This document shows, piece after piece, positions 1 to 6,560 of a stretch of 28,011 nucleotides of DNA (position 1 is its first letter; each line of letters begins with the position of its first letter). The stretch comes from an uncultured Myxococcales bacterium (GTDB lineage Bacteria; Myxococcota_A; UBA9042; DTJE01). The notes below the pieces were generated by a model. It was not told where the DNA came from, searched no databases, and saw only the letters and a list, made by a program, of their open reading frames with translations. A program made the translations under genes and the position numbers. The stretch spans positions 1 through 28,011 of the forward strand of contig CALJUR010000007.1 of NCBI GenBank assembly GCA_937975765.1, given 5' to 3'.

Positions 1-36
1 TTCCGACGACCAGGAACCGTTGGGGATGCGTTTCAT
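1..36 (-). CDS. Partial 5' end of a possible transposase gene (runs off the left edge)
   Basis: On the minus strand an ATG at 36-34 opens a frame reading MKRIPNGSWSSE before the window ends. It is preceded by an AAGGAGGGAGGGG purine stretch that serves as a ribosome-binding site. The start resembles the N-terminus of IS3/IS911-type OrfA transposases of delta-proteobacteria (roughly IPNGxYTxEF), but twelve residues cannot prove this. The AT-rich stretch at 107-141 would lie in its upstream region. It could equally be an unrelated gene. Confidence 0.35.
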   Translation of the reverse strand, partial: MKRIPNGSWSSE

Positions 37-94
37 GATCCCCTCCCTCCTTGTGACCGGTCACCCCCCGTGGGCGCCGGATTCGGGGAAACAG

Positions 95-141
95 ACGGGG
101 GGTGAAAGAAAAGGATCAACGGGGGTGAAAAATATTTATCA
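95..141. repeat. Two tandem near-identical 23/24-bp units
   Basis: Positions 95-118 and 119-141 both begin ACGGGGG(G)TGAAA and end ATCA, with an A-rich middle. They lie between the left-edge minus-strand gene and the 42-bp tandem repeats. They could be operator half-sites for the left-edge gene or the outer end of a mobile element. The sequence does not decide between these. Confidence 0.4.
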
Positions 142-214
142 TGCAGCGAAAACAATGGGATGCAAGGAAGCGAGGCGCCGACGGACCCCCCGCGAGTCTC
201 GCGATGTCGGCCGG

Positions 215-418
215 AAAACGTCCGGACGATGGGGATCCGTGCGATCCACCCCCGTTCGAACGATCGGGCGATGTCGATCCGCGCGTTCCACCGCCGTCCG
301 AACATCCGAGCGATGCTGATCGGCGCGAACCACAACTGTCCGGGCATTCGGACGCCGCCAAATTGCGCGTTCCGCGTTCGTTCGCCCATCCGGACGCTGC
401 CGAAACGCACGGATCACC
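215..418. repeat. Imperfect tandem repeat, 42-bp period, nearly five units
   Basis: Units are 215-256, 257-298, 299-340, 341-382 and a partial 383-418. They align without gaps at a 42-bp period. Unit starts such as CGAACGATCGGGCGATG, CGAACATCCGAGCGATG and CGGGCATTCGGACGCCG show the relation. The period keeps all reading frames open (42 is divisible by 3), so long frames cross it on both strands. Those frames have no ribosome site and unusual residue content, and I treat the block as non-coding. It ends where the first palindromic GC repeat begins, at 421. Forty-two base pairs is about four helical turns, so regularly phased protein binding is possible. Confidence 0.7.
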
Positions 419-420
419 CA

Positions 421-450
421 GGAGGCGGGGGACGGGGCCCCCGCCCTACA
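421..450 (+). repeat. Dispersed palindromic GC repeat, copy 1
   Basis: The unit is GGA, then an 8-bp arm GGCGGGGG (sharing one G-rich start), a six-base loop ACGGGG, the complementary arm CCCCCGCC, and a CTACA tail. It can form a strong 8-bp hairpin. The same 30-base unit recurs at 6145, 6811, 6877, 18997, 19110, 19147 and 19179. It is intergenic, upstream of the nucleotidyltransferase gene. Confidence 0.85.
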
Positions 451-525
451 GGGATCAGGCTGTGCCAACGATCGTCACGGCGTCGGGTCTGCTGCCTGGG
501 GCATGGTCCAACGTTTTCCCCACCG

Positions 526-554
526 TTGAACCCCCGCAGTCCCGATGCGATAAT
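526..554 (+). promoter_or_regulatory. Sigma-70-like promoter of the nucleotidyltransferase operon
   Basis: TTGAAC at 526-531 and GATAAT at 549-554 are separated by exactly 17 nt. Transcription would begin near 561, just ahead of the AAGGGAGG ribosome site (562-569) and the TTG start at 576. Both hexamers are close to the bacterial consensus, and the placement fits the gene closely. Confidence 0.6.
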
Positions 555-575
555 CCCGCTCAAGGGAGGCCGGAC

Positions 576-1097
576 TTGGAACGGACCTTGAAGGTGCTGC
601 AGGAACTCCAGGATCTGGGGCTCTACTCGCAGTGGGCCATCAGCGGAGCGATGGCGCTGAACATGTACATCGACCCCGTGTTCACCGAGGGCCTGGACGT
701 CACCATCCAGTTGCCGCCCGCCGGCGGCCTGCCGGTCTCGATGTCGCCGATCTACGCGGAACTCGCCCATCGCGGCTATGCCTTCCTGGATGGCGATCAC
801 GTGGACATCGATGGCGTATCGGTCCAGTTCCTGTCCTTCGCGGACGGCAGCCTGGAAGACGAGGCCATGCGCGAGGCTGGTTCGCTGACGCTGTTCGGCG
901 TGCCGGTGCGCGTGTTCCCGTTGGAGCACCTGATGGCCATCATGGTCCAGGTGGGACGCCCCAAGGACAAGGCGAGGCTGGCGACGCTCCTGGAGGACTA
1001 CTCCGGCAAGGTGGACTGGGATCGCTTCCGCCTGCTGCTGGAGCGCCACGGACTGGCCCTGCAGTTCGATCGATTCCGGAGGGCCCTCGATGCCTGA
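576..1097 (+). CDS. Nucleotidyltransferase-fold protein, AbiEii/MNT-like, with an altered metal motif
   Basis: A 173-residue protein of the minimal nucleotidyltransferase type often annotated as AbiEii-like or as a toxin-antitoxin component. The N-terminal half has the typical small-residue turn (AISGAMALNMY), then the strand that normally carries the two metal-binding acids in the form TxDxDV. Here it reads TEGLDVTI, so the first of the two aspartates is replaced by glycine. A third acid may come from DIDGVSVQF. The C-terminal half is helical and carries the VGRPKDKAR segment usual for this group. I chose the TTG at 576 because AAGGGAGG lies 6 nt upstream and a promoter lies at 526-554. The frame stays open upstream to 141 but crosses the repeats. 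The gene overlaps the next by 8 nt. Function is unproven, and activity may be lost or altered. Confidence 0.75.
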   Translation: MERTLKVLQELQDLGLYSQWAISGAMALNMYIDPVFTEGLDVTIQLPPAGGLPVSMSPIYAELAHRGYAFLDGDHVDIDGVSVQFLSFADGSLEDEAMREAGSLTLFGVPVRVFPLEHLMAIMVQVGRPKDKARLATLLEDYSGKVDWDRFRLLLERHGLALQFDRFRRALDA

Positions 1098-1272
1098 ATT
1101 CGATCCGGCACGGGCCGCACGGACCCGGGAGTACCGGCTGCAGCGGGCCGCCCTTCCCCCCGAGGAGAAGGTCCGCCTGGTCGTCCAGATGCAGAAGGTG
1201 CGCCGCGAATTCGCCCTTCAGACCGGCCAGCGCCCCTGCTTCGTCTGGAACGTCCCCGAACTGGGGCGATAG
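1090..1272 (+). CDS. Small partner protein of the nucleotidyltransferase-fold gene
   Basis: A 60-residue charged protein, mostly predicted helix, with the pattern EYRLQRAALPPEEKVRLVV followed by a short C-terminal segment CFVWNVPEL. Short proteins of this pattern (RLAALPxExKIxIVVxLQ, ending in VWxxxxL) are familiar to me next to nucleotidyltransferase-fold genes in delta-proteobacteria. Its ATG lies inside the last codons of the upstream gene (ATGCCTGA), so the two are very likely translated in a coupled way. An antitoxin-like or regulatory role is a guess from the pairing. The small size leaves uncertainty, but the codon usage agrees with neighbouring genes. Confidence 0.65.
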   Translation: MPEFDPARAARTREYRLQRAALPPEEKVRLVVQMQKVRREFALQTGQRPCFVWNVPELGR

Positions 1273-1286
1273 TCTCATTCCCCCGG

Positions 1287-1316
1287 TTGCCTCCCGTCGC
1301 ACCGCGGCGCTACGAT
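1287..1316 (+). promoter_or_regulatory. Candidate promoter of the restriction-methylation gene
   Basis: TTGCCT at 1287-1292 and TACGAT at 1311-1316 are 18 nt apart. Transcription would start near 1323, leaving a leader of about 18 nt that contains the AGGGGG ribosome site at 1330-1335. This would give the enzyme its own transcript, separate from the operon ending at 1272. Confidence 0.5.
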
Positions 1317-1340
1317 CCCCCCGCAACCCAGGGGGCGCGC

Positions 1341-4300
1341 ATGCTGTCCGCATCCGAATTCCTTTCCCGCTGGTCGGGCAGCGCCGGGTCCGAACGCGCC
1401 CACGCCCAGCCGTTCTTCCTGGACCTGTGCGACGTGCTGGGCGTGGACCGCCCGCCGGCGCAAGGCGACGGCATCGACGACTACCGGTTCGAAAAGCCCA
1501 TCACCATCCCGCACCCGGACGGGCACACCTCCACCGACCGCATCGACTTCTACCGCAAGGGCGCCTTCGTCATGGAGGCGAAACAGGCCAAGGCCGACGC
1601 CGACGTCCCCCCGAACCTCCGCCGCGGCGCGCCCGGCTGGCGCGGCATGATGGAGCGCGCCTTCGCGCAGGGCCGCAACTACGCCGTGAACCTGCCCGAG
1701 GGCCGCCCCCCGTTCCTGATGACCTGCGACATCGGCCACTGCTTCGAGGTCTGGACCGGCTTCGGCGGCGACTACGGCGGGTATGCCGCGGGCCGGCGCA
1801 TCCCCCTGGACGACCTCGCCCGTGACGACGTCCGCGCGTACCTCGCCGCCGCCTTCACCGACCCGTTCAGCCTGGACCCCGCGCGCCGCGCCGCGAAGGT
1901 GACCCGCGAGGTCGCGACCTACCTGGCCGACCTGGGCCAGTCGCTGGAGGCCACCGGCGGCCGGCCCGACGTGGTCGCCCGCTTCCTGATGCGCTGCCTG
2001 TTCACGATGTTCGCGGAAGACGTGGGCCTGCTGGAGGACCACCTGTTCACGCGCACGCTGCAGGACGCCTGGATCCCCCACCCCGAACGCTTCCCCGCCG
2101 GCATCGAGGCCCTGTGGAAGGAAATGGACCGCGGCGGCCTGTGGGGCGCCTACCCGATCCGCCGGTTCAACGGCGGGCTGTTCCGCGAGGTGCACGCGAT
2201 CCCGCTGGACGCCGCGCAGTTGCGGCAACTGCTGCAGGCGTCGAAGTGCGACTGGTCCGACGTGGAACCCGCGATCTTCGGCACGATGCTGGAACGCGCG
2301 CTGGACGTGACCGAGCGCCACCGCCTGGGCGCGCACTTCACGCCGCGCGAGTACATCGAAAGGCTGGTGCGGCCGACGGTGCTGGAACCGCTGCGCGCGG
2401 AATGGGACGCGGTGCGGGCGGCGGCGCGGCAGGTGGCGGAACCCGAGACGGGCGACCCGACCCCCGCGGACCGGCGGCGCGCGGCGAGGATGCTGCGCGA
2501 CTTCCTGCAAAGGCTATGCGGGATCAAGGTGCTGGACCCGGCGTGCGGCACGGGCAACTTCCTGTACGTGACGTTCGACCTGCTGAAGGAGCTGGAGGCC
2601 GAGGTCCTGCGCGAACTGTCGGACCTGGGCGACGTGCAGCAGGGGATGGAGTTGGAAGGCGTGCGCGTGGTGCCCGAACAGTTCCTGGGCATCGAGGTGA
2701 ACCCCCGGGCGCGGGCCATCGCGGACCTGGTGCTGTGGCTGGGCTGGCTGCAGTGGGCGCGGCGGGCGGGCGTCCCCGTGACGGACCCGGTGCTGCGCGA
2801 CGGGAAGAACATCGCCTGCCGGGACGCGGTGCTGGCGCACGACACGCTGGTGCTGCGGCGCGATGCCGACGGCCGGCCGGTGACCGTGTGGGACATGCGG
2901 ACCACGAAGAAGCACCCGGTCACGGGCAAGGACGTCCCCGACGAGGACGCGCAGGTCCCGGTGTACGACTACCCGAACGCGCACCCGGCCGAGTGGCCCG
3001 ACGCGGACTTCATCGTCAGCAACCCGCCGTTCGTGGGCAACAAGCGGATGCGCGAGGCGCTGGGCGACGGCTACACGGAGGCGCTGCGCCGGGCGTGGCC
3101 GGACGTGGACGGGTCGGCGGACCTGGTCATGTACTGGTGGGACAAGGCGGCGACGCTGGCCCGGCAGGGCAGGGTGCGGCGGTTCGGGTTCATCACGACG
3201 AACAGCATCACGCAGGCGTTCAACCGGAAGGTGCTGGAAAGGCACCTGAAGGCCGCGGACCCGGTGGCGATCGCGTGGGCCATCGCGGACCACCCGTGGG
3301 TGATCGACGGCGCGGCCGTGCGGATCGCGATGACGGTGGGGTGTCGGGCCGGCGACCTGAAGGACGCGCCGGTGCTGGGGGAAGTGACCTGCGAGCGCGA
3401 CCCGGACACCGCGACGGTCGGTTCGGCGCGGCTGGTGGACGTCGTCGAGCGCAAGGTGAAGCGCATCCACGCGGACCTGTCGGGCGGCGCGGACGTGGCC
3501 GAAGTAACAGCCCTCAAGGCGAATTCCGACTTGGTGTTCCGGGGAATAACCTTGGTTGGCGAAGGATTCCGGGTCACGGCCGAAGAAGTTGGAAAATCAA
3601 ATTCTATACCGTTTCGCAAGTCCTCCGTTGTGCGTCCGTATCTGACAGGCCGCGAATTGGCGCATCAGTCTCAAGGGCGATACGTCATTGATTTCTACGG
3701 CATCGAGGCCGAGGAAGCTCGAACTCGTTATCCTCGGGAATTCCAGAGACTGCTGAATCACGTGAAACCCGAGCGCGAACAGAACAAGCGAGTTGGATAC
3801 CGTCAGTTGTGGTGGATTTTCGGCGAACCCAGACCGAACTTGCGTCGGGCCGCCGCAGAAATGCGCCGTATCGTCATCACACCCGAAGTCGCGAAACATC
3901 GGTTCTTCGTATTCGTCGATACGAATGTTCTTCCCGATCAGCAACTGTTCGCGATCTGTTCGGACGACTCCTGGGTTCTCGGCGTCTTGTCTTCCCGGAT
4001 CCATCTTTCATGGTCGCTTCACGTTGGCGGGACCCTTGAGGACCGACCTAGATGGAGCAACGTGCGTTGTTTCGACCCCTTCCCCTTCCCGGACGCGAAC
4101 GACGCGCAGAAGGCCCGCATCCGGGAACTGGCCGAGCACCTGGACGCGCACCGCAAGCAGGTCCAGGCTGCCCACGCCGACGTGACGCTGACGGGGATAT
4201 ACAACGCCCTGCAGCGGGCGCGCGAAGGGACTGCCGGCGGGCCCGCCCTGACCGCGAAGGAGCGCGAGTTCCACGACCGGGCGCTGATCGGGGTGCTGCG

Positions 4301-4769
4301 CTCGATCCACGAAGACCTGGACGCGGCGGTGGCGCAGGCGTACGGCTGGCCCGTGGACCTGCCGGACGACGAGGTGCTGGCCCGCCTCGTCAGCCTGAAC
4401 GCCGTGCGCGCGGCCGAGGAGGTGCAGGGATTCGTGCGGTGGCTGCGGCCGGACTTCCAGAAGGCGCGGGCCGGCATCGCCCCGGTCCAGCAGGGCCTGG
4501 CCGGCATGCAGGCCGCTCCCGCCGCCGAACCCGTCCCCTCGGCGCCGCAGCCGTGGCCCAAGGACCGCTACGACCAGGTGCGGGCCGTGCGCGACGTGCT
4601 GGCCTCCCATCCCGGCACCGCGACCGCCGAGGACATCCACCGCGCCTTCCTGGGCGCCTCCCTCCCCGCCATCCGCCGCCACCTCGACATGCTGGAACGC
4701 ATCGGCGTCGCCGTCGCCTACGACGACGAACCCGCCCATACCCGCCGCTTCCACCTCGGCGCGGCATAG
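1341..4769 (+). CDS. MmeI-like type IIL/IIG restriction endonuclease-methyltransferase
   Basis: A 1142-residue single-chain restriction and N6-adenine methylation enzyme. The N-terminus has a PD-(D/E)xK-type nuclease signature: D69 in TDRIDFY, then E79-A-K81 (FVMEAKQ). The methylase core has the S-adenosylmethionine motif DPACGTGNFLY beginning at D399 and the catalytic NPPF at 561-564 inside SNPPFVGNKRM, a form typical of the MmeI family. Residues about 722-912 form the target-recognition region and have a different base composition. The C-terminus adds helices and a winged-helix-like segment (TAEDIHRAFLGASLPAIRRH, about 1094-1113). MmeI is about 920 residues, so this is a long relative. The ATG at 1341 has AGGGGG 5 nt upstream. 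No separate methylase, specificity or nuclease gene lies nearby, as expected for a self-contained enzyme. The frame is intact. Target sequence and cutting distance cannot be read from sequence alone. Confidence 0.85.
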   Translation: MLSASEFLSRWSGSAGSERAHAQPFFLDLCDVLGVDRPPAQGDGIDDYRFEKPITIPHPDGHTSTDRIDFYRKGAFVMEAKQAKADADVPPNLRRGAPGWRGMMERAFAQGRNYAVNLPEGRPPFLMTCDIGHCFEVWTGFGGDYGGYAAGRRIPLDDLARDDVRAYLAAAFTDPFSLDPARRAAKVTREVATYLADLGQSLEATGGRPDVVARFLMRCLFTMFAEDVGLLEDHLFTRTLQDAWIPHPERFPAGIEALWKEMDRGGLWGAYPIRRFNGGLFREVHAIPLDAAQLRQLLQASKCDWSDVEPAIFGTMLERALDVTERHRLGAHFTPREYIERLVRPTVLEPLRAEWDAVRAAARQVAEPETGDPTPADRRRAARMLRDFLQRLCGIKVLDPACGTGNFLYVTFDLLKELEAEVLRELSDLGDVQQGMELEGVRVVPEQFLGIEVNPRARAIADLVLWLGWLQWARRAGVPVTDPVLRDGKNIACRDAVLAHDTLVLRRDADGRPVTVWDMRTTKKHPVTGKDVPDEDAQVPVYDYPNAHPAEWPDADFIVSNPPFVGNKRMREALGDGYTEALRRAWPDVDGSADLVMYWWDKAATLARQGRVRRFGFITTNSITQAFNRKVLERHLKAADPVAIAWAIADHPWVIDGAAVRIAMTVGCRAGDLKDAPVLGEVTCERDPDTATVGSARLVDVVERKVKRIHADLSGGADVAEVTALKANSDLVFRGITLVGEGFRVTAEEVGKSNSIPFRKSSVVRPYLTGRELAHQSQGRYVIDFYGIEAEEARTRYPREFQRLLNHVKPEREQNKRVGYRQLWWIFGEPRPNLRRAAAEMRRIVITPEVAKHRFFVFVDTNVLPDQQLFAICSDDSWVLGVLSSRIHLSWSLHVGGTLEDRPRWSNVRCFDPFPFPDANDAQKARIRELAEHLDAHRKQVQAAHADVTLTGIYNALQRAREGTAGGPALTAKEREFHDRALIGVLRSIHEDLDAAVAQAYGWPVDLPDDEVLARLVSLNAVRAAEEVQGFVRWLRPDFQKARAGIAPVQQGLAGMQAAPAAEPVPSAPQPWPKDRYDQVRAVRDVLASHPGTATAEDIHRAFLGASLPAIRRHLDMLERIGVAVAYDDEPAHTRRFHLGAA
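3504..4075 (+). other. Compositionally foreign segment covering the target-recognition domain
   Basis: Within the otherwise very GC-rich methylase gene, this stretch has markedly lower GC and many A/T-ending codons. By hand count 3541-3660 is about 52-53% G+C, against about 68% for 3421-3480. The change begins near 3504 and reverts near 4075, where CCGGACGCGAACGACGCG resumes the host style. The reading frame is continuous. It matches the expected position of the MmeI-family target-recognition domain, between the methylase core and the C-terminal helices, and looks like a swapped-in module. Confidence 0.65.
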
Positions 4770-4800
4770 GTCCTCGCTTCCCGCCTTCGGACCGGTCCAA

Positions 4801-4827
4801 ATGTAGGGCGGGGCCCCCGCCCTACAT
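4801..4827. repeat. Perfect GC palindrome built from two repeat tails (possible terminator)
   Basis: Arms of 13 bp (ATGTAGGGCGGGG and its complement) flank a single central C. Each half is the CTACA-side end of the dispersed GC repeat, so this looks like two half-copies joined head to head. It lies 31 nt after the restriction enzyme stop codon. It would fold into a strong stem in RNA, but no T-run follows, so termination would not be of the classical kind. Confidence 0.7.
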
Positions 4828-4893
4828 GGCCCGGCGACGATGATGCGAATAGTCTGCCAGGGTCGTGTCGCTGCGGGGTGTTACGCTAGCACC

Positions 4894-5037
4894 ATGGAAG
4901 AAGTGCTTGCCTGGATTTGCGCCGCCATCTTCGCCGGCCTGGTGATGCAGTTCTGCACGGGTATCGTCGGGCGGTTGCTGGGCGGCGAACGGTCGGAAGA
5001 CCGGTGTACCCGGCGCGACTGCAAGTGGCGACAGTGA
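4894..5037 (+). CDS. Small putative membrane protein (47 residues)
   Basis: The frame from ATG 4894 encodes one hydrophobic helix (about residues 5-28, VLAWICAAIFAGLVMQF and onward) followed by a short charged Cys-containing tail (GGERSEDRCTRRDCKWRQ). There is no Shine-Dalgarno sequence, but TACGCT at 4882-4887 could be a -10 element placed so that transcription starts at the ATG itself, giving a leaderless mRNA. A second, degenerate copy of its 3' half lies at 5225-5301, which shows that this sequence was duplicated but does not prove coding. The family is unknown to me. The product may be real, or the open frame may be chance. Confidence 0.4.
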   Translation: MEEVLAWICAAIFAGLVMQFCTGIVGRLLGGERSEDRCTRRDCKWRQ

Positions 5038-5224
5038 GAGGCGGGCGCGGCGGATCCGTGGAATCCCCGGAAGATGAGCGCGAAGCCGCCCGAGATCCAC
5101 CGGTACGGCGCATCCCGACCGACTAGACAGGGGTGGCTCCCTAGGTCGGGGTGCCGCTCGACTGGAAGCGTATTCCGCCCCGAGATTTCCGTCCACCCGT
5201 CGGCCGGCGCGAAGGCGGATCATC

Positions 5225-5301
5225 GATAGGTTGAGGAGGCGTCGGCATGGGAGGACCAGTGCACCTAGCACGACAGCAAGTGGCGACAGGGAAAGGCGGG
5301 C
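5225..5301 (+). pseudogene. Decayed second copy of the small membrane-protein gene's 3' half
   Basis: This stretch aligns with 4970-5046 at a constant offset of 255 bp. Both contain GCAAGTGGCGACAG and the following AGGCGGGCG. The first copy encodes EDRCTRRDCKWRQ then stop. Read in the same frame, the second gives EDQCT, an in-frame TAG, then HDSKWRQ and no stop. The upstream hydrophobic part is not recognisable. This is best explained by a tandem duplication followed by decay. Confidence 0.55.
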
Positions 5302-5645
5302 GCCGCGCGGGAACCGTGGCAGGACCACCGTGAGTTGCAGTATCCTGGCGGCCGGGGGCATCGCCGGGTCGGGAGCCACCCCCTCAGGTACCGGTGGTGT
5401 CGGATTCCCGGTGCGCTCGGGGTCCCTCGCCCATTCAGGCCATCCATGCGTCCGGAGTCGCGTCGCGGAGGCGAGGGCATGGCTCCCTGAACGCCACCAG
5501 GGCAGCACTCCGTCAAGAATTCGATGGGGTGGTTCCCGTCTTTGACGGAGTCCCTCGGAACGTAAGATAGCTTCCCTTCGCGACAGGTTCAATGAGTACG
5601 GGAACTGTCGATTACGCGTGGCGATCTGTCCGCGACGGCAGGAGA
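5302..5645. other. Intergenic stretch without a convincing gene
   Basis: Both strands have open frames here, but none has a ribosome site or a recognisable product. The minus-strand frame spanning 4822-5871 is explained by the duplication described above. The one notable structure is the inverted repeat at 5508-5550. Together with 5041-5224, this gap looks like decayed accessory DNA. Confidence 0.5.
5508..5550. repeat. Inverted repeat, 9-bp arms
   Basis: CTCCGTCAA at 5508-5516 pairs perfectly with TTGACGGAG at 5542-5550 across a 25-nt loop. No T-run follows on either side. It lies downstream of the minus-strand HigA-like gene ending at 5646, where it could act as a transcript end or a processing stem. 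Confidence 0.45.
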
Positions 5646-6050
5646 TCAACCCAGTCCCAGATCCTTTCGAGCCTTGCGATAGGGCGCGGCCTTCTCGGCA
5701 GGATCCGCATGGCGACGACGGATCTCGGCCTCCTCCTCGGGCGCGACGGCCTCGACGGGAACCCCGGAAGTTGCCGGGCCGATCGGGTGGTGCTTCGACT
5801 CGTAGGCCTCCACCGCGGCGACCAGCAGTGTCAATGTCTTGGCCTCCGGCGTGCCCTCGGGACTGCCCCACAGGCGATCGATGCGCGCCAGGGCCTGCGC
5901 GTGATCCTCGTCGCTGAGGATCGGGTCGGGAATGGCCGTTTTCTGATTCATCGACAGCACCTCCGTGCCGGCGTATCGACCGCGGACACCGGCCTTGAAG
6001 TCGTATTCAGGGCGAACGTCGGGTTCGGGTTTCCTGGTCGCGTTCTTCAT
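5646..6050 (-). CDS. Truncated HigA-like antitoxin fused to a second antitoxin-like N-terminus
   Basis: A 134-residue frame with two parts. Residues 1-27 (PDVRPEYDFKAGVRGRYA) match the start of a short antitoxin-like family of the form EYDFxxGVRGKYA. From Met34 onward the sequence matches the N-terminal helices of HigA/HTH antitoxins: ALARIDRLWG, SPEGTPEAKTLTLLV, AAVEAYESKHHPI. In HigA a DNA-binding helix-turn-helix follows. Here it is replaced by a short charged tail ending RKARKDLGLG. A strong internal ribosome site precedes Met34, so the shorter 101-residue protein starting at 5951 is a serious alternative. No HigB/RelE toxin gene lies on either side. I read it as an orphan, partly eroded antitoxin of unknown activity. 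Confidence 0.55.
   Translation of the reverse strand: MKNATRKPEPDVRPEYDFKAGVRGRYAGTEVLSMNQKTAIPDPILSDEDHAQALARIDRLWGSPEGTPEAKTLTLLVAAVEAYESKHHPIGPATSGVPVEAVAPEEEAEIRRRHADPAEKAAPYRKARKDLGLG
5949..5964 (-). promoter_or_regulatory. Strong internal ribosome-binding site and ATG in the HigA-like gene
   Basis: On the minus strand GGAGGTG (5964-5958) stands 6 nt before an in-frame ATG (5951-5949). The upstream start at 6050 has only a weak GGGACGAG. The strength of this site argues that the HigA-like part is, or was, translated independently. Confidence 0.55.
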
Positions 6051-6144
6051 GGTCGATCTCGTCCCGTCGGATCACCGGCGAGCGTTGAGGATGCGGATAG
6101 TCTGGCCTTTTTCAGCGCGGACGTCACCCCGGGGTCGAACGACA

Positions 6145-6174
6145 GGAGGCGGGGGACGGGGCCCCCGCCCTACA
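6145..6174 (+). repeat. Dispersed palindromic GC repeat, copy 3
   Basis: Identical to copy 1 over its 30 bases. It is followed by a flank (GAGCGAGTCGCGGACGTC, 6179-6196) that is also found, slightly altered, after the copy at 6877 and again at 6973. The repeated unit therefore extends beyond the hairpin. Confidence 0.85.
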
Positions 6175-6320
6175 GGCCCGAGCGAGTCGCGGACGTCATC
6201 ACATCGACCGGCGCTGGAGCGTCGCGGGTGAAACACTGGATGTTCGGCGTCGATTCTCTCCTGGACGCGAGAGGTGCCGGGAAGGGTGGCCGAAGCGGCG
6301 CCTGGGAGGTAGGATCCGTC

Positions 6321-6560
6321 ATGAGCCCGACGGTGTTCAGGGAGGCCGGGTTCCAGTTCGTGTTCTTTTCCAGGGAGGAGTCGCGAATGCACGTCCACGC
6401 GCTGCACGCGCTGGGCGAGGTGAAGTTCTGGATGGAGCCGGCGATCGAACTGGCCCGGAACACGGGATTGAGCAGCCGCCTGGTCATGACGGCATTGCGG
6501 CTGGTACGGGAGCACGAGGATGAAATCCGCAACGCGTGGGAAGGGCGCTTCCAGGGTTGA
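6321..6560 (+). CDS. DUF4160 family protein
   Basis: A 79-residue protein matching DUF4160 over its full length. It has the N-terminal PTVFREAGFQFVFFSRE strand pair, the His pair in MHVHAL, EVKFWMEP, and the C-terminal helix ending HEDEIRNAWEGRF. Family members occur beside DUF2442 genes, and the pair is widely suspected to be a toxin-antitoxin-like module, although the activity is not established. The start at 6321 follows GGGAGGTAGGAT. The 3' end overlaps the DUF2442 start by 41 nt, so the two are surely co-transcribed. Confidence 0.85.
   Translation: MSPTVFREAGFQFVFFSREESRMHVHALHALGEVKFWMEPAIELARNTGLSSRLVMTALRLVREHEDEIRNAWEGRFQG

Noticed and set aside
141..575. Upstream extension of the nucleotidyltransferase frame
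   Set aside because: The frame stays open only because the 42-bp repeat and the GC hairpin are permissive. The promoter and ribosome site before TTG 576 define the true start.
160..591. A repeat protein encoded by the 42-bp units
   Set aside because: Frames are open on both strands, none has a ribosome site, and residue usage is unlike real genes here. Register conservation follows simply from a repeat length divisible by three.
4822..5871. Long minus-strand frame of 349 codons
   Set aside because: It has no ribosome site and no known domain. Its internal similarity is the antisense of the small gene duplication, and it runs into the HigA-like gene.
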